Shown here piece by piece: positions 9,661-18,125 of a DNA stretch of 64,000 nt (the first letter of the stretch is position 1; each line of letters begins with the position of its first letter). A model generated the notes under the pieces. The model worked only from the letters and a program-made list of their open reading frames with translations. It had not been told where the DNA came from and searched no databases. Position numbers and translations under genes: made by a program. Source of the stretch: Fluviibacter phosphoraccumulans_A (GTDB lineage: Bacteria; Pseudomonadota; Gammaproteobacteria; Burkholderiales; Rhodocyclaceae); NCBI GenBank assembly GCA_036287865.1, contig CP126743.1, positions 248,001 through 312,000 of the forward strand, read 5' to 3'.

Positions 9661-9861
9661 CTAACCTCCGCCTACGGCTACAACGATTTCGATTTGATCA
9701 CCCTCGGCTAACGCCACTGAGCCATGCAAACTACGCGGCACGATATCGCCATTCCGTTCTACGGCTACACGACGTCCAACTAGCTCGAGCTGCACCAGCA
9801 AATCGCTAACCCGTGCGTTTTTCGCACATAGATGCTCGGTGCCGTTGACGGTGATTTTCAT
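9661..9861 (-). CDS. thiS: Sulfur carrier protein ThiS
   Basis: Small ubiquitin-like sulfur carrier for thiazole synthesis, activated as a C-terminal thiocarboxylate. The 66-residue protein starts MKITVNGTEHLC and ends VVAVGGG, with the Gly-Gly terminus required for adenylation. It is directly upstream of the thiG remnant. The gene looks intact, but its partner thiG is broken, so it may have no remaining use in thiazole formation. Confidence 0.92.
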   Translation of the reverse strand: MKITVNGTEHLCAKNARVSDLLVQLELVGRRVAVERNGDIVPRSLHGSVALAEGDQIEIVVAVGGG

Positions 9862-9904
9862 AAGGCAATCCTAGGGGCCAACACTTGGTCGGCAAGCCAA
9901 AACC

Positions 9905-9978
9905 TGGAGCGGGCGAAGGGAATCGAACCCTCCTCATAAGCTTGGGAAGCTTAGGTAATGCCACTATACGACGCCCGC
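9905..9978 (-). tRNA. tRNA-Gly (anticodon CCC)
   Basis: The minus strand folds as a standard cloverleaf. The acceptor arm GCGGGCG (from 9978) pairs with CGCCCGC, then discriminator U and an encoded CCA. The anticodon arm is TAAGC-TTCCCAA-GCTTA, giving anticodon CCC that reads GGG. The T arm carries GGTTCGATTCC. The anticodon arm forms a longer palindrome around AAGCTT. It is a single-copy tRNA between thiS and the broken membrane gene. Confidence 0.93.
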
Positions 9979-10060
9979 TTTGGCAAACAGGTCGTTATTG
10001 TAATCGAATCCACCTATAGGGGATGCCAGGAGAATGTCATAAAATGCATCCGGGTTTCAT

Positions 10061-10683
10061 ATGTAAACAGCCAAATTTCTCGAAAATCTCGTCAATGCCA
10101 AGCATACGCCCTTCTTGTTTGGAGCGCTGGGCTGGACGTTCGCATGGCAATTGCAGCTTTTGCTTCAGCAGCTCATTCCCGCACTAGCTTACGAACTTGG
10201 AGTCGCGTTAATCTTCTTGCCTGCGGGCATTAGAACGCTTGCAGTGCTCGTGTTTGGATTCAGAGGGGCTGTTGGCGTATTTCTCGGATGCTTTTTTCAA
10301 CCATCCAGTACATGGGCCATCTTCCTGCACTTGATGCATCAATCATGCTGATTATTTGTGCAATTTCAGCCTTTTCTGCCTATCTGATGATGCAGCTTGT
10401 TTGCTGGTGGCGGAAGATCGGATCCGATCTCGAGGAGCTTCGGTTCAGTGATGTACTTTTGATTGTCTTCAGCCAAGGCCTTCTATCGGCTTCGCTACAC
10501 CAGCTCGTCTTTGCAAGAATGAATTTCGAGGGGGCTTACAGCAATCCTTCTATCTGGGATACGTTCCGGCTTTGGGCGGCCATGGCTACCGGCGATATTG
10601 TTGGCTCCATGGTGTTCATGCTGAGTGGCATTGCTCTCGCCAATTTGGGCACAAAGCTACTGCGCGCAAGCCGGCAGGACTAA
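10061..10683 (+). pseudogene. Multi-pass membrane protein of unknown family, two lesions
   Basis: Not recognised by family. In one frame ATG 10061 is followed at once by TAA (10064-10066), then by open sequence TAKFLENLVNAKHTPFLFGA and hydrophobic segments including LPAGIRTLAVLVFGFRGAVG. At the run of six T (10292-10297) the frame breaks; one extra T would join GCFF to STIQYMGHLPALD and on to the C-terminus (LANLGTKLLRASRQD). The ancestral protein was about 207 residues with 4-5 membrane spans. Its end overlaps the convergent histidine kinase gene by 27 bases. An in-frame downstream TTG start is possible but the frameshift would still break it. Confidence 0.65.
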
Positions 10684-12024
10684 AACAACGCTCAGCCCCT
10701 GCTGCGCCGGACCATCGGCCAACTCGAGTCTTGCGTTATGCAATTCAGCAATGCGCAATGCAATCGACAGGCCCAAACCTGAACCAGGTGCATCGTTCCC
10801 TGCGAGGCGGGTAAAGCGCGACAGAACCCGCTGACGTTCTTCTACAGGAATACCCGGACCCTGATCCGACACTACCAGCTTCACCTCCCCTTCGACTTGT
10901 CGAATTGTCACTGTAACGGCCGAGCCGGCGGGGGAATAGCGAATTGCATTATCTACCAGGTTGCGAACCAGGACGGTCAATAGCGCCGGATCACCTTTTA
11001 CCGAGGCAACGTTACCTTCGTTAAGCATGCACTCTACGTTTTTAGCTAAGACATGCGGCGTCAGATCTGCGATGACGTCCACCGCAATACGACGCAAATC
11101 GCACATGACAAAGCCCCCGCTGAGACTGACGCTATCAAGGCGCGCCATCGTCAGAAGCTGTCCCAGCAAATGGGTGGCCCGATCACTGGCCTGTACCACC
11201 AGCGCCAGCGCATGATCGCGTTCTGCTCTATCGGTGGCGGCAATCGCGACCTGAGCATGCGTACGAATTGCAGCGAGCGGCGTGCGAATTTCGTGTGCGG
11301 CATCGGCGGTGAATCGACGTTCCTGCTCAATCGATGCGGCCACGCGTTCGAGCAAGCGATTTGTCTGCTCGATGATGGGGTGTAACTCGCCGGGCACATC
11401 CACGAGATCAATCGGATCCAACCGCTCTGGTGAGCGCTGTCCGATAAAGATGGCTAAGCGACGGAGCGGCATAAATCGCGAGCGCATCATAAACACCAGA
11501 CTGATGGCCAGCAACAGTAAACCGATCGCAAACGGCGTCAGCAATTGTTTAGCCAACTCAGCGCCAATCGCGTGGCGCGCTTCTAGCGTTTCTGCTACGA
11601 GAATAAGATGGCCGTGTCGCGTGTCACGCAAACTGTAGCCACGCCAGCTGCGCCCATCGATGCGGCGATCCGAGAATCCTTTTGTCTGATCCGTTAGTGC
11701 ATCTTTTGGTGCCGATATGGATCTTGCTAACAATCGACCTTTGTCCGTCCATATCTGAAAAGCCACTTTGCGGGCATACCGGTGTGATGGCAATTCATCA
11801 GGAATCTCGTCAGAGCCATCACTACTCAACACAGAGAGTAGTGCAGCAGTTTGTGCCAAGTGCGCGTCAAACAGTTCATCACCTTCAAAAACGGCGTTAT
11901 GCCATGCACTGATGCTTAAAGCGACCCAGATTAGTGCAACGAGACCCAGCGTCCCAGACAGCAACTGAAGTTGCAAACTGCTCGAGCCCCTTCGGGCTCG
12001 TTGCCACCAAGGCTTCAGTTTCAT
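10657..12024 (-). CDS. Two-component sensor histidine kinase (QseC/TctE type)
   Basis: Inner-membrane sensor kinase of 455 residues. It has one membrane span near residues 24-44, a periplasmic domain of about 120 residues, a second span near 165-182, a HAMP-like linker, the dimerisation H-box FTADAAHEIRTPLAAI (phospho-acceptor His244), the N-box VRNLVDNAIRYSP and the G-boxes DQGPGIP and GSGLGLSIA. The start overlaps the response-regulator stop (ATGA), so the two form a translationally coupled pair. Position beside the cytochrome pair suggests, but does not prove, that it controls those genes. Confidence 0.92.
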   Translation of the reverse strand: MKLKPWWQRARRGSSSLQLQLLSGTLGLVALIWVALSISAWHNAVFEGDELFDAHLAQTAALLSVLSSDGSDEIPDELPSHRYARKVAFQIWTDKGRLLARSISAPKDALTDQTKGFSDRRIDGRSWRGYSLRDTRHGHLILVAETLEARHAIGAELAKQLLTPFAIGLLLLAISLVFMMRSRFMPLRRLAIFIGQRSPERLDPIDLVDVPGELHPIIEQTNRLLERVAASIEQERRFTADAAHEIRTPLAAIRTHAQVAIAATDRAERDHALALVVQASDRATHLLGQLLTMARLDSVSLSGGFVMCDLRRIAVDVIADLTPHVLAKNVECMLNEGNVASVKGDPALLTVLVRNLVDNAIRYSPAGSAVTVTIRQVEGEVKLVVSDQGPGIPVEERQRVLSRFTRLAGNDAPGSGLGLSIALRIAELHNARLELADGPAQQGLSVVLVLPACAQ

Positions 12025-12680
12025 TTCGGCATAATGTAGCCAACACCACGTACGGTTTTAATAACCTCTGTGGCTGTTTTACGGCGCAAGTGGTGCACGT
12101 GCACTTCCAGGGCATTCGATTCCACTTCTTCGCCCCAAGGGTAAATCTTTGACTCGAGCTGCGCCCGGGTTAAAACACGACCTGCGTTCAGCATCAGCTC
12201 GTGTAGCAGATCAAACTCACGTGGCGAGAGCTCTACTTCCTTCTGCTCGTAACGCACATCCCGCGATGCCGGATCGAGCGTTAGTTCACCTACTTGCATA
12301 ATGGGTACCGCGGCGCCCGCCGCACGACGAATCAACGCCCGCAAGCGTGCTCCCAATTCACCCAGATCGCATGGCTTCACCATATAGTCATCGGCACCGG
12401 AATCAAGGCCATCAATCACATCCTGGGCTGTATCACGTGCCGTCAACACAAGTACGGGTAATTTCTGCTCGTTAGCACGTACACGTTTCAACACTTCAAG
12501 CCCATCCAGCTTAGGCAAGCCAAGATCAAGCACTACCGCGCTAAAGGTGTCATGACGCAAAGTTTGCCATGCGGCTTCACCATCCTTGACCCACTCGGGG
12601 TGAAACCCTGCCTGACGCAAGCCTACCTGCAACCCATCACCCAGCATTGGGTCATCTTCTACAATCAGAATACGCATCAT
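12021..12680 (-). CDS. Two-component response regulator, OmpR family
   Basis: A 219-residue regulator with a receiver domain (acidic pocket ED-D at residues 8-10, phospho-acceptor Asp52 in VVLDLGLPKLDG, conserved Lys in YMVKPCDL) and a C-terminal winged-helix DNA-binding domain (ELSPREFDLLHELMLNAG and VHHLRRK). Length and domains are typical of QseB/TctD-like regulators. It precedes its kinase with a 4-base overlap and follows the cytochrome b gene by 34 bases on the same strand. Confidence 0.93.
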   Translation of the reverse strand: MMRILIVEDDPMLGDGLQVGLRQAGFHPEWVKDGEAAWQTLRHDTFSAVVLDLGLPKLDGLEVLKRVRANEQKLPVLVLTARDTAQDVIDGLDSGADDYMVKPCDLGELGARLRALIRRAAGAAVPIMQVGELTLDPASRDVRYEQKEVELSPREFDLLHELMLNAGRVLTRAQLESKIYPWGEEVESNALEVHVHHLRRKTATEVIKTVRGVGYIMPK

Positions 12681-12714
12681 TTTATCCTCTGAGAGCGTCA
12701 GTATGCCTTAGACC

Positions 12715-13386
12715 TTAGATCAAGGCATTAACCAGAGCAGCTGCCCACTCAGTAACGCCCACAGAAATGTGATCAATCCTGCAAGCAATAACACCCCCGA
12801 CAATCCACTGCGGATAACGGATCGCTTCAACGGCCACGCCCCGCTTGTGCCCATTAATCATGGCACGTACCAGATTCTCACGATGCAAAACGCTGGAGAC
12901 TAACACCCCAACAATATGAACGCCAATAATGATGAGCAACACATTGACGATGCCTTCATGCAATTCGCCGATCCAGTCTCCATAGTCATTAAAACTGGCC
13001 CACCCGGTCAAAACGGTGAGCAAGTTCAGGCTCAGTATCCCGACAATCGCCAAAGCACCCGCCGGGTTATGTCCCGTGAAATGTTCCGGGCTTCTAGTCA
13101 GCAAAGAGCTTAGATACGCTAATACCTGACGAGGACTGCGGACAAATTGACTAAACCGGGCGTATCGACTGCCCACAATACCCCAGAGCATTCGAAACAA
13201 CAGGAGTGCGCCAAATGTGTAGCCTGCCGTGACATGCCAAAGCTGCCACCGCTCTGACTCACTCGTCAGGTAGGCAATAATAAAGTAGAGCACCAATAAC
13301 CAGTGAAAAATCCGGGTGGGAATGTCCCACACCAGAATCCGGGTCTCTTCTTGTAAAGCTTGTGGCTGTTGTGCCATGTCTGTCAT
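12715..13386 (-). CDS. Cytochrome b561-type membrane protein, C-terminus frameshifted
   Basis: Diheme membrane cytochrome b of the family that partners diheme cytochrome c. Likely heme ligands are His28 and His51 in the first two helices and His143 and His157 later (GELHEG, IGVHIVG). The reading frame is normal to about residue 191 (YPQWIVGG). Removing one G from the run of five (12794-12798) restores a proper last helix, VLLLAGLITFLWALLSGQ, ending at TGA 12720. The annotated frame instead gives an unrelated polar tail to 12715. The core with all four His is kept, so partial function is possible. It lies one base downstream of the cytochrome c gene. Confidence 0.82.
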   Translation of the reverse strand: MTDMAQQPQALQEETRILVWDIPTRIFHWLLVLYFIIAYLTSESERWQLWHVTAGYTFGALLLFRMLWGIVGSRYARFSQFVRSPRQVLAYLSSLLTRSPEHFTGHNPAGALAIVGILSLNLLTVLTGWASFNDYGDWIGELHEGIVNVLLIIIGVHIVGVLVSSVLHRENLVRAMINGHKRGVAVEAIRYPQWIVGGVIACRIDHISVGVTEWAAALVNALI

Positions 13387-13387
13387 A

Positions 13388-13849
13388 TCAATTAGCGCGA
13401 TGCCAACCAGCTGGCACCTTTAATGTTCGCTCACTGTAATCACCATGTACCGCTTTGGTGTGGCATTGGGTGCAATCACTAAAGCTTTTACCTTTGGGTG
13501 CCGTTGCACCATGTTCTTTTACAAACCAGGCTGTTTTGGTCATACGGGCCGTCGGATCTGTTGGCGCCAATTTGTCTTTCCATCCGGCGTTGTTCACCAG
13601 ATAAAACAGAATAGTCCAGCTTGCCGGCACATCCACGCTGGCATCGGTGCCGTAATGATTTTTCAGACCATTGATCTGGGTTTCCCAACCGGCCTGCGTC
13701 ATGCGCTGTGGCGGATAGGGCACATGGCAGCTGCCACATTCTTCGGTGTAATAAGACGGATACGGGCCGTAATTGTGATCACCGGCGATAGCACCGGCCG
13801 ATAAGCCCGTGAAAAGTGTCGCCGCAAGTAGTTGGGTCCAATTTTTCAT
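13388..13849 (-). CDS. Diheme cytochrome c (DHC family), periplasmic
   Basis: Small periplasmic electron carrier. The 153-residue precursor has a signal peptide (MKNWTQLLAATLFTGLSAGA, probable cleavage after AIA) and two heme c sites, CGSCH at residues 38-42 and CTQCH at 126-130. A TTG start at 13864 would add five residues; ATG 13849 is preferred because it begins a standard signal peptide. It is followed directly by the cytochrome b gene, the usual partner, so the two probably form a membrane-to-periplasm electron transfer unit. Confidence 0.9.
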   Translation of the reverse strand: MKNWTQLLAATLFTGLSAGAIAGDHNYGPYPSYYTEECGSCHVPYPPQRMTQAGWETQINGLKNHYGTDASVDVPASWTILFYLVNNAGWKDKLAPTDPTARMTKTAWFVKEHGATAPKGKSFSDCTQCHTKAVHGDYSERTLKVPAGWHRAN

Positions 13850-13900
13850 GTGAGATTCTTTCAAAATTTGACCGATAGCAGATAGGTCAACAGATTAGAA

Positions 13901-14116
13901 GGCTATGTATCGGCCAAAGGCATTGCCGAGGTACCCAACCCTGCCGAACCCGGCCAATTGCGCGTTCGCTTTGCCCCTGATTGGCTGGCCTGGTTTCCAA
14001 TGGTCTTGGGTGACTACTGGATTATGGCCCTCGACCCGGAATATCGCTGGGTGATGGTTGGTGCGCCGAGCCGTTCTTATCTATGGATTCTATCTCGCAC
14101 ACCGGCACTCGATCCT
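13901..14116 (+). pseudogene. blc: Lipocalin (Blc-like) remnant, truncated at both ends
   Basis: A fragment of a bacterial lipocalin. The readable frame gives SAKGIAEVPNPAEPGQLRVR and then the conserved GDYWIMALDPEYRWVMVG and SRSYLWILSRTPALD. Intact family members are about 170 residues; only the middle third to half remains. The 5' part, with the signal peptide and GRWYE motif, is missing, and a stop (TAG 13883) lies just upstream. After TPALD the sequence passes into the convergent photolyase-related gene, which marks a deletion joint at about 14110-14116. Confidence 0.8.
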
Positions 14117-15206
14117 TCAAGCAGGCTGCCTGGGTTTTACCCGTCCAATACCAGCTAGGTAATGGGCGCTGCGCTTGCAGAAAATTAACGTCCTGCCACT
14201 GCGTGCCATAACGCTAATACACACCCCGCACAAATTCACGCCACCCCAGAATTTGCCGGATAAATCCTTCCACCGCCGCCAAGGGTGCCGCCCCGGCAGC
14301 CAGCGCCGCCTCGGCGCTGGCAATCACCACGCGCGGATCCAACAGCTTGAGATTCATCGCCGCAGAAAGCGGCGAATGCCAGAGAAACGCTTCGCCCTGC
14401 CACATGGCATCCTGCCACTGCCCGAATTCCGGCAGACGATACTGAATAAAATCATCTAGCGCTTCAAATGCCTCTTGCAACGTCACTGGCCAGCCAAAAG
14501 AGACAAGACTCCCCGGATGCTCGCTAAAGTAACGCTCGACATCAGCACAGGCCTCGCTGGTTAACGCATCGGGTGCAAAGCGCCTCGCTTGTGGCACCGG
14601 TGGTGGACCACCCGCACCAAAGCCTTTGCGATTCTCCGCATCAAAATTCCACTGGCCGCCAACGGGCTGGCCGTCCTGCATCAGCACACCGGTACGTTGC
14701 CGCATCCAGCGATAGAAAAACTCCATGCGCAGACTATCTCTTCCTGCCTTATCACTGCGCGCTGCCCATTGGTTAAAGTCATCCAAGCTGCACAGAAAAT
14801 GCGGGTCCGGCGTGATGGTGCACGCAAGACCCAGCGACTTGGCGCACTGCTGCAAGGCATCCCGCACACGCTGATCACCCGGCTCTAACAAGCACAGCGT
14901 TGCAACATCCGGATGGGCTGCCACAAATTGGCTCACCACGTCGGCCAGCGATGCACATTCATGCGTGCCGATGGGCCAGTAATCAATAGCGCGACCGATT
15001 GACTCATGATGCGCGGCAAAGTGACGCATGGCCGAGAAAAAGAGTGCCGTGCGCGCCTTGTGACTCCAGACATGCGTGGACTCTGCCGATACCTCGGTCA
15101 TCAACACAAAATCATTAGGCGTTGCTTGCGCCAGCAATGGGTGCGGGTCGGGATGCAACTGATCCCCGAGCACCAGAAACAATCTAGGCTTCTGGTGGTT
15201 TGTCAT
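14112..15206 (-). pseudogene. Photolyase/cryptochrome-related (PhrB, FeS-BCP type) protein, truncated
   Basis: The family comprises FeS-containing bacterial photolyases/cryptochromes of about 500 residues. The N-terminal 330 residues are clear (RLFLVLGDQLHPDPHPLL, MEFFYRWMRQRTGVLM, PVGGQWNFDAENRK, QILGWREFVRGVY). Translation stops at TAG 14214-14216, exactly where the family has Trp in GVYW. The frame then continues as RYGTQWQDVNFLQAQ and WTGKTQAACLKD before it is cut at about 14112, where it meets the lipocalin remnant. The C-terminal flavin and FeS-cluster domain is gone. Two lesions make loss of function near certain. Confidence 0.87.
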
Positions 15207-15209
15207 GTA

Positions 15210-15758
15210 CTACCGATTGAGCGCCGCGTAATCGCCGTCATGAAATACCAGCGGCACAGGCAACGGATCGGCGGCAAACCGACTAACTTTGCCCAGATAC
15301 AAGCGGTGATCTCCACCATCAAGTTGCTGGAAATTTTCCACTTCAAACCAGGCACAGCAACCGGCGAGTAAAGGCACACCGCTCAAACCCGGCGCCCAGG
15401 CAACGCTATCGAAAGAATTATCCAGCGAAGAGGCAAATAGATTGGATACCTCCGCCTGATCTTGCGACAGAATATTGATCGCGTAACGCTTGGTCGTATC
15501 AAAAGTGGGCAAGTGGCGCGAGCTCAACTGCAAACTCCACACCACCAGCGGCGGCTCCAGTGAGACGGTATTAAACGAGCTCACCGTCAGACCAATCGCT
15601 AAACCATCTGCATCCAGAGCAGTAATCACAGCAACCCCGGTCGGAAAACGGCCGAGCGCCACGCGCAAATCGCGTTGGGCATCACCTGTCGAGTCTGCTT
15701 GCTCGAAAGGAAAAGGTTCGGGATTTTCAGTCTCTGGAGACCGCATCGTTCGGGTCAT
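15210..15758 (-). CDS. Flavin reductase (FMN-binding) domain protein
   Basis: Flavin reductase-like family, FMN-binding split barrel. The 182-residue product has the family pattern: LRVALGRFPTGVAVITALDA, GLTVSSFNTVSLEPPLVVW, then YAINILSQDQ and a C-terminal LVFHDGDY. It probably supplies reduced flavin to an oxygenase or reduces flavins generally; no partner oxygenase is adjacent. It lies 3 bases upstream of the photolyase-related gene on the same strand, so the two may once have been co-expressed. Confidence 0.87.
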   Translation of the reverse strand: MTRTMRSPETENPEPFPFEQADSTGDAQRDLRVALGRFPTGVAVITALDADGLAIGLTVSSFNTVSLEPPLVVWSLQLSSRHLPTFDTTKRYAINILSQDQAEVSNLFASSLDNSFDSVAWAPGLSGVPLLAGCCAWFEVENFQQLDGGDHRLYLGKVSRFAADPLPVPLVFHDGDYAALNR

Positions 15759-15833
15759 GCCGGTTTCATGTGCAATGCGTTAGGATGAGCGCTGATTATA
15801 CCGCTCACCACGATGTTGCCGACCTAATACCCC

Positions 15834-16925
15834 ATGCCGAAGAACGCCACCGCTCCAATCGATTCGGGTTCGATCACCCAGAACGCGCCTGCATTGTCGA
15901 AATTCACAGCGGCATTGGTGCGTTGGCAAAAGAAGCATGGCCGGCACGATCTGCCCTGGCAGCAGACAACAGACCCTTACCGCATATGGCTGTCGGAAAT
16001 CATGCTGCAGCAGACGCAGGTTCAAACGGTTATTCCTTACTACGCACGTTTTCTGGAACGCTTTCCAACCGTTAAGGCCCTGGCCAAGGCCGATATTAAC
16101 GATGTGCTTACGCTCTGGGCTGGGCTGGGCTATTACGCACGCGCCCGCAACCTGCACGCTTGCGCGCAAGCGATTGCCACCGATTACCAGGGAAAGTTTC
16201 CCAACGACCCTGCGGCGCTTGCCGCACTGCCCGGTATCGGCCGTTCCACCGCAGCGGCTATTAGCGCCTTTGCCTTCGGCCATCGCGCCGCTATTCTGGA
16301 CGGCAACGTCAAACGGGTTTTCTGCCGGGTTTTTGGCGTCGAAGGGGTACCCATAACCTCGGCAGTAGATAAACAACTATGTGTGCTGGCCAACACACTC
16401 CTGCCCAGAAAAGATATCGAAGCCTACACACAGGGCCTGATGGATCTGGGTGCCACCTGCTGTACGCGCACCAAGGCTCAATGCAATACCTGTCCGATGG
16501 CCGGTTTCTGCAATGCGCTACAAACAGATCGCGTCAGCGAACTGCCGCATCGCAAAGCAAAAGCGAGTCTGCCGGTACGCACCAGCAAAGTCTGGTTGAT
16601 TCGTGATGCCGATCATGTCTGGCTAGAACGCCGTCAGGCGTGTGGTATCTGGGGCGGGTTACTCAGCCTACCCGATGCCGACAGCGTGCAATTACCCGGC
16701 ACGGCTGTTGCGCTGGAAAGCAAGCATGTGCGCCATAAATTTACGCACTTCGAGCTGCAGGCTGAAGTGGCGCTTTACGTGATTAAAAGCACATCGCAAC
16801 CCTTTGCCTTGAATCGACATCGCGAACTGGATGCCTATCCACTCGCCGATGCGGAAGAACTGGCGCTACCCACGCCTTGGCGTAAATTACTCGTGGCCGA
16901 GCGTGATGCCGAAGAAGACCACTAG
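15834..16925 (+). CDS. mutY: A/G-specific adenine DNA glycosylase
   Basis: Removes adenine mispaired with 8-oxoguanine. The 363-residue protein has catalytic Glu55 in SEIMLQQTQ, the helix-hairpin-helix LPGIGRSTAAAI, catalytic Asp156 in AILDGNVKRV, and the [4Fe-4S] ligands Cys210, 217, 220 and 226 (CX6CX2CX5C). A C-terminal NUDIX-like domain (WLIRDADHVWLERRQACGIW) recognises 8-oxoG. It appears intact, so a MutY defect is not an obvious cause of the mutations seen elsewhere. Confidence 0.96.
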   Translation: MPKNATAPIDSGSITQNAPALSKFTAALVRWQKKHGRHDLPWQQTTDPYRIWLSEIMLQQTQVQTVIPYYARFLERFPTVKALAKADINDVLTLWAGLGYYARARNLHACAQAIATDYQGKFPNDPAALAALPGIGRSTAAAISAFAFGHRAAILDGNVKRVFCRVFGVEGVPITSAVDKQLCVLANTLLPRKDIEAYTQGLMDLGATCCTRTKAQCNTCPMAGFCNALQTDRVSELPHRKAKASLPVRTSKVWLIRDADHVWLERRQACGIWGGLLSLPDADSVQLPGTAVALESKHVRHKFTHFELQAEVALYVIKSTSQPFALNRHRELDAYPLADAEELALPTPWRKLLVAERDAEEDH

Positions 16926-16928
16926 GCC

Positions 16929-17567
16929 TTAAACGGCGCCACCCCAGCGTTTGCCCAGCGTATGCGGCACACGTAACTGATCCAGTATGCGCGCCACAAT
17001 AAAGTCCACCATATCTGCCACGCTCTGCGGATGCTCATAGAAGCCCGGTGATGGAGGCACAATCACGGCACAGGCACGCGCCAGGCGCAGCATGTTTTCC
17101 AGATGGATCACCGAGAATGGTGTTTCGCGCGGCACCAGAATCAGCGAGCGGCGCTCCTTCAGCACCACATCGGCAGCACGCTCGATCAGGTTATCGGCCA
17201 GGCCCGCAGCAATGCTGGCCAGCGTGCCCATCGAACAGGGGCATACCACCATGGCATCCGGCGGATTCGAGCCCGAAGCTACCGGAGAAAACCACGCATC
17301 GCGCCCGTAAACCAGTAACTTGCCCGGGCGATCCGGAAACTGTTGTTGCAGCAACAGCAAGGCTTCGTCCGGCGATGACGGCAGACGCAAACTCAGCTCC
17401 TGCTGCGCCACTACCTGTGCGGCTTGCGAATAGATCAGCTCAACAGTGACGCCTGCCGACAACAGGCAATCTAGCAGGCGCAGCCCGTACGGCAAGCCGG
17501 AGGCACCGGTCCAGGCGAGGCAAACACGTTGCGGGGCCACTGCAGGGCGATTAATGAGTTCAGTCAT
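16929..17567 (-). CDS. ubiX: Flavin prenyltransferase UbiX
   Basis: Makes prenylated FMN for the UbiD decarboxylase of ubiquinone synthesis. The 212-residue protein has CLAWTGASGLPYGLRLL at the N-terminus, VVCPCSMGTLASIAAGLADN and LVPRETPFSVIHLENML, which are the substrate and flavin-binding signatures. It lies 2 bases downstream of the Gx transporter gene on the same strand. No ubiD is visible in the window. Confidence 0.94.
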   Translation of the reverse strand: MTELINRPAVAPQRVCLAWTGASGLPYGLRLLDCLLSAGVTVELIYSQAAQVVAQQELSLRLPSSPDEALLLLQQQFPDRPGKLLVYGRDAWFSPVASGSNPPDAMVVCPCSMGTLASIAAGLADNLIERAADVVLKERRSLILVPRETPFSVIHLENMLRLARACAVIVPPSPGFYEHPQSVADMVDFIVARILDQLRVPHTLGKRWGGAV

Positions 17568-17569
17568 GG

Positions 17570-18124
17570 CTAGGTATTGTGCGGCAGATTTTCATTGCTG
17601 GCTACGCCATAGGCATTCGGCTGCATCAGCCAGGCAACAATCAACCCGTTGAGCAAACCGAAGAATAGCGCGGCACCAAAGAACACCGGCGCCAGCACCC
17701 ATACGCCGGGGCTAGGCACCAACCATACACGCACAATCAGCAGTTGCGTCAACATGTGTGCCAGCGCTGCGAGAATCGACAAACTCACCGGCCCGAACCA
17801 TTGCGGTTGATGCACCACCAGCGGCCGGGCAACCAACAGAATGGCCAGCGAGGCTAGAGCACCACCGAGTGACAACACAAAGCCGGGCGCCAGGAACTGG
17901 CCGACCAGCAAACTCACTGCCAGCACACGCAGCAAAGTCACCCAGGCAGCCGTTGCCCAGTCGTAGCGCAACAATACCAACAGCGTCACAATATTCGCCA
18001 ACCCGGGTTTAACCCCCGGCAACGGGCTGGGTACGGCGGATTCTACCAGCGCAATTGCAATTGCTGCGGCGGTCAGCCGCGCAATACGGTGGTCATCGGG
18101 TGTCAGCACGAGTCGATGCAGCAT
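17570..18124 (-). CDS. Gx transporter family membrane protein
   Basis: A 184-residue integral membrane protein of the Gx transporter family (often annotated heptaprenyl diphosphate synthase component I). It has IALVESAVPSPLPGVKPGLA, where the loop PLPGVKPGLANIV is the family mark, and about five hydrophobic helices. It is directly preceded by the NusG-II-domain gene with one base between, a pairing seen in many proteobacteria. The substrate is unknown. Confidence 0.85.
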   Translation of the reverse strand: MLHRLVLTPDDHRIARLTAAAIAIALVESAVPSPLPGVKPGLANIVTLLVLLRYDWATAAWVTLLRVLAVSLLVGQFLAPGFVLSLGGALASLAILLVARPLVVHQPQWFGPVSLSILAALAHMLTQLLIVRVWLVPSPGVWVLAPVFFGAALFFGLLNGLIVAWLMQPNAYGVASNENLPHNT

Positions 18125-18125
18125 A

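Noticed and set aside
9958..10233. 91-residue ORF overlapping the tRNA-Gly gene
   Set aside because: It begins inside the tRNA, has no recognisable content and overlaps the better-supported membrane gene frame.
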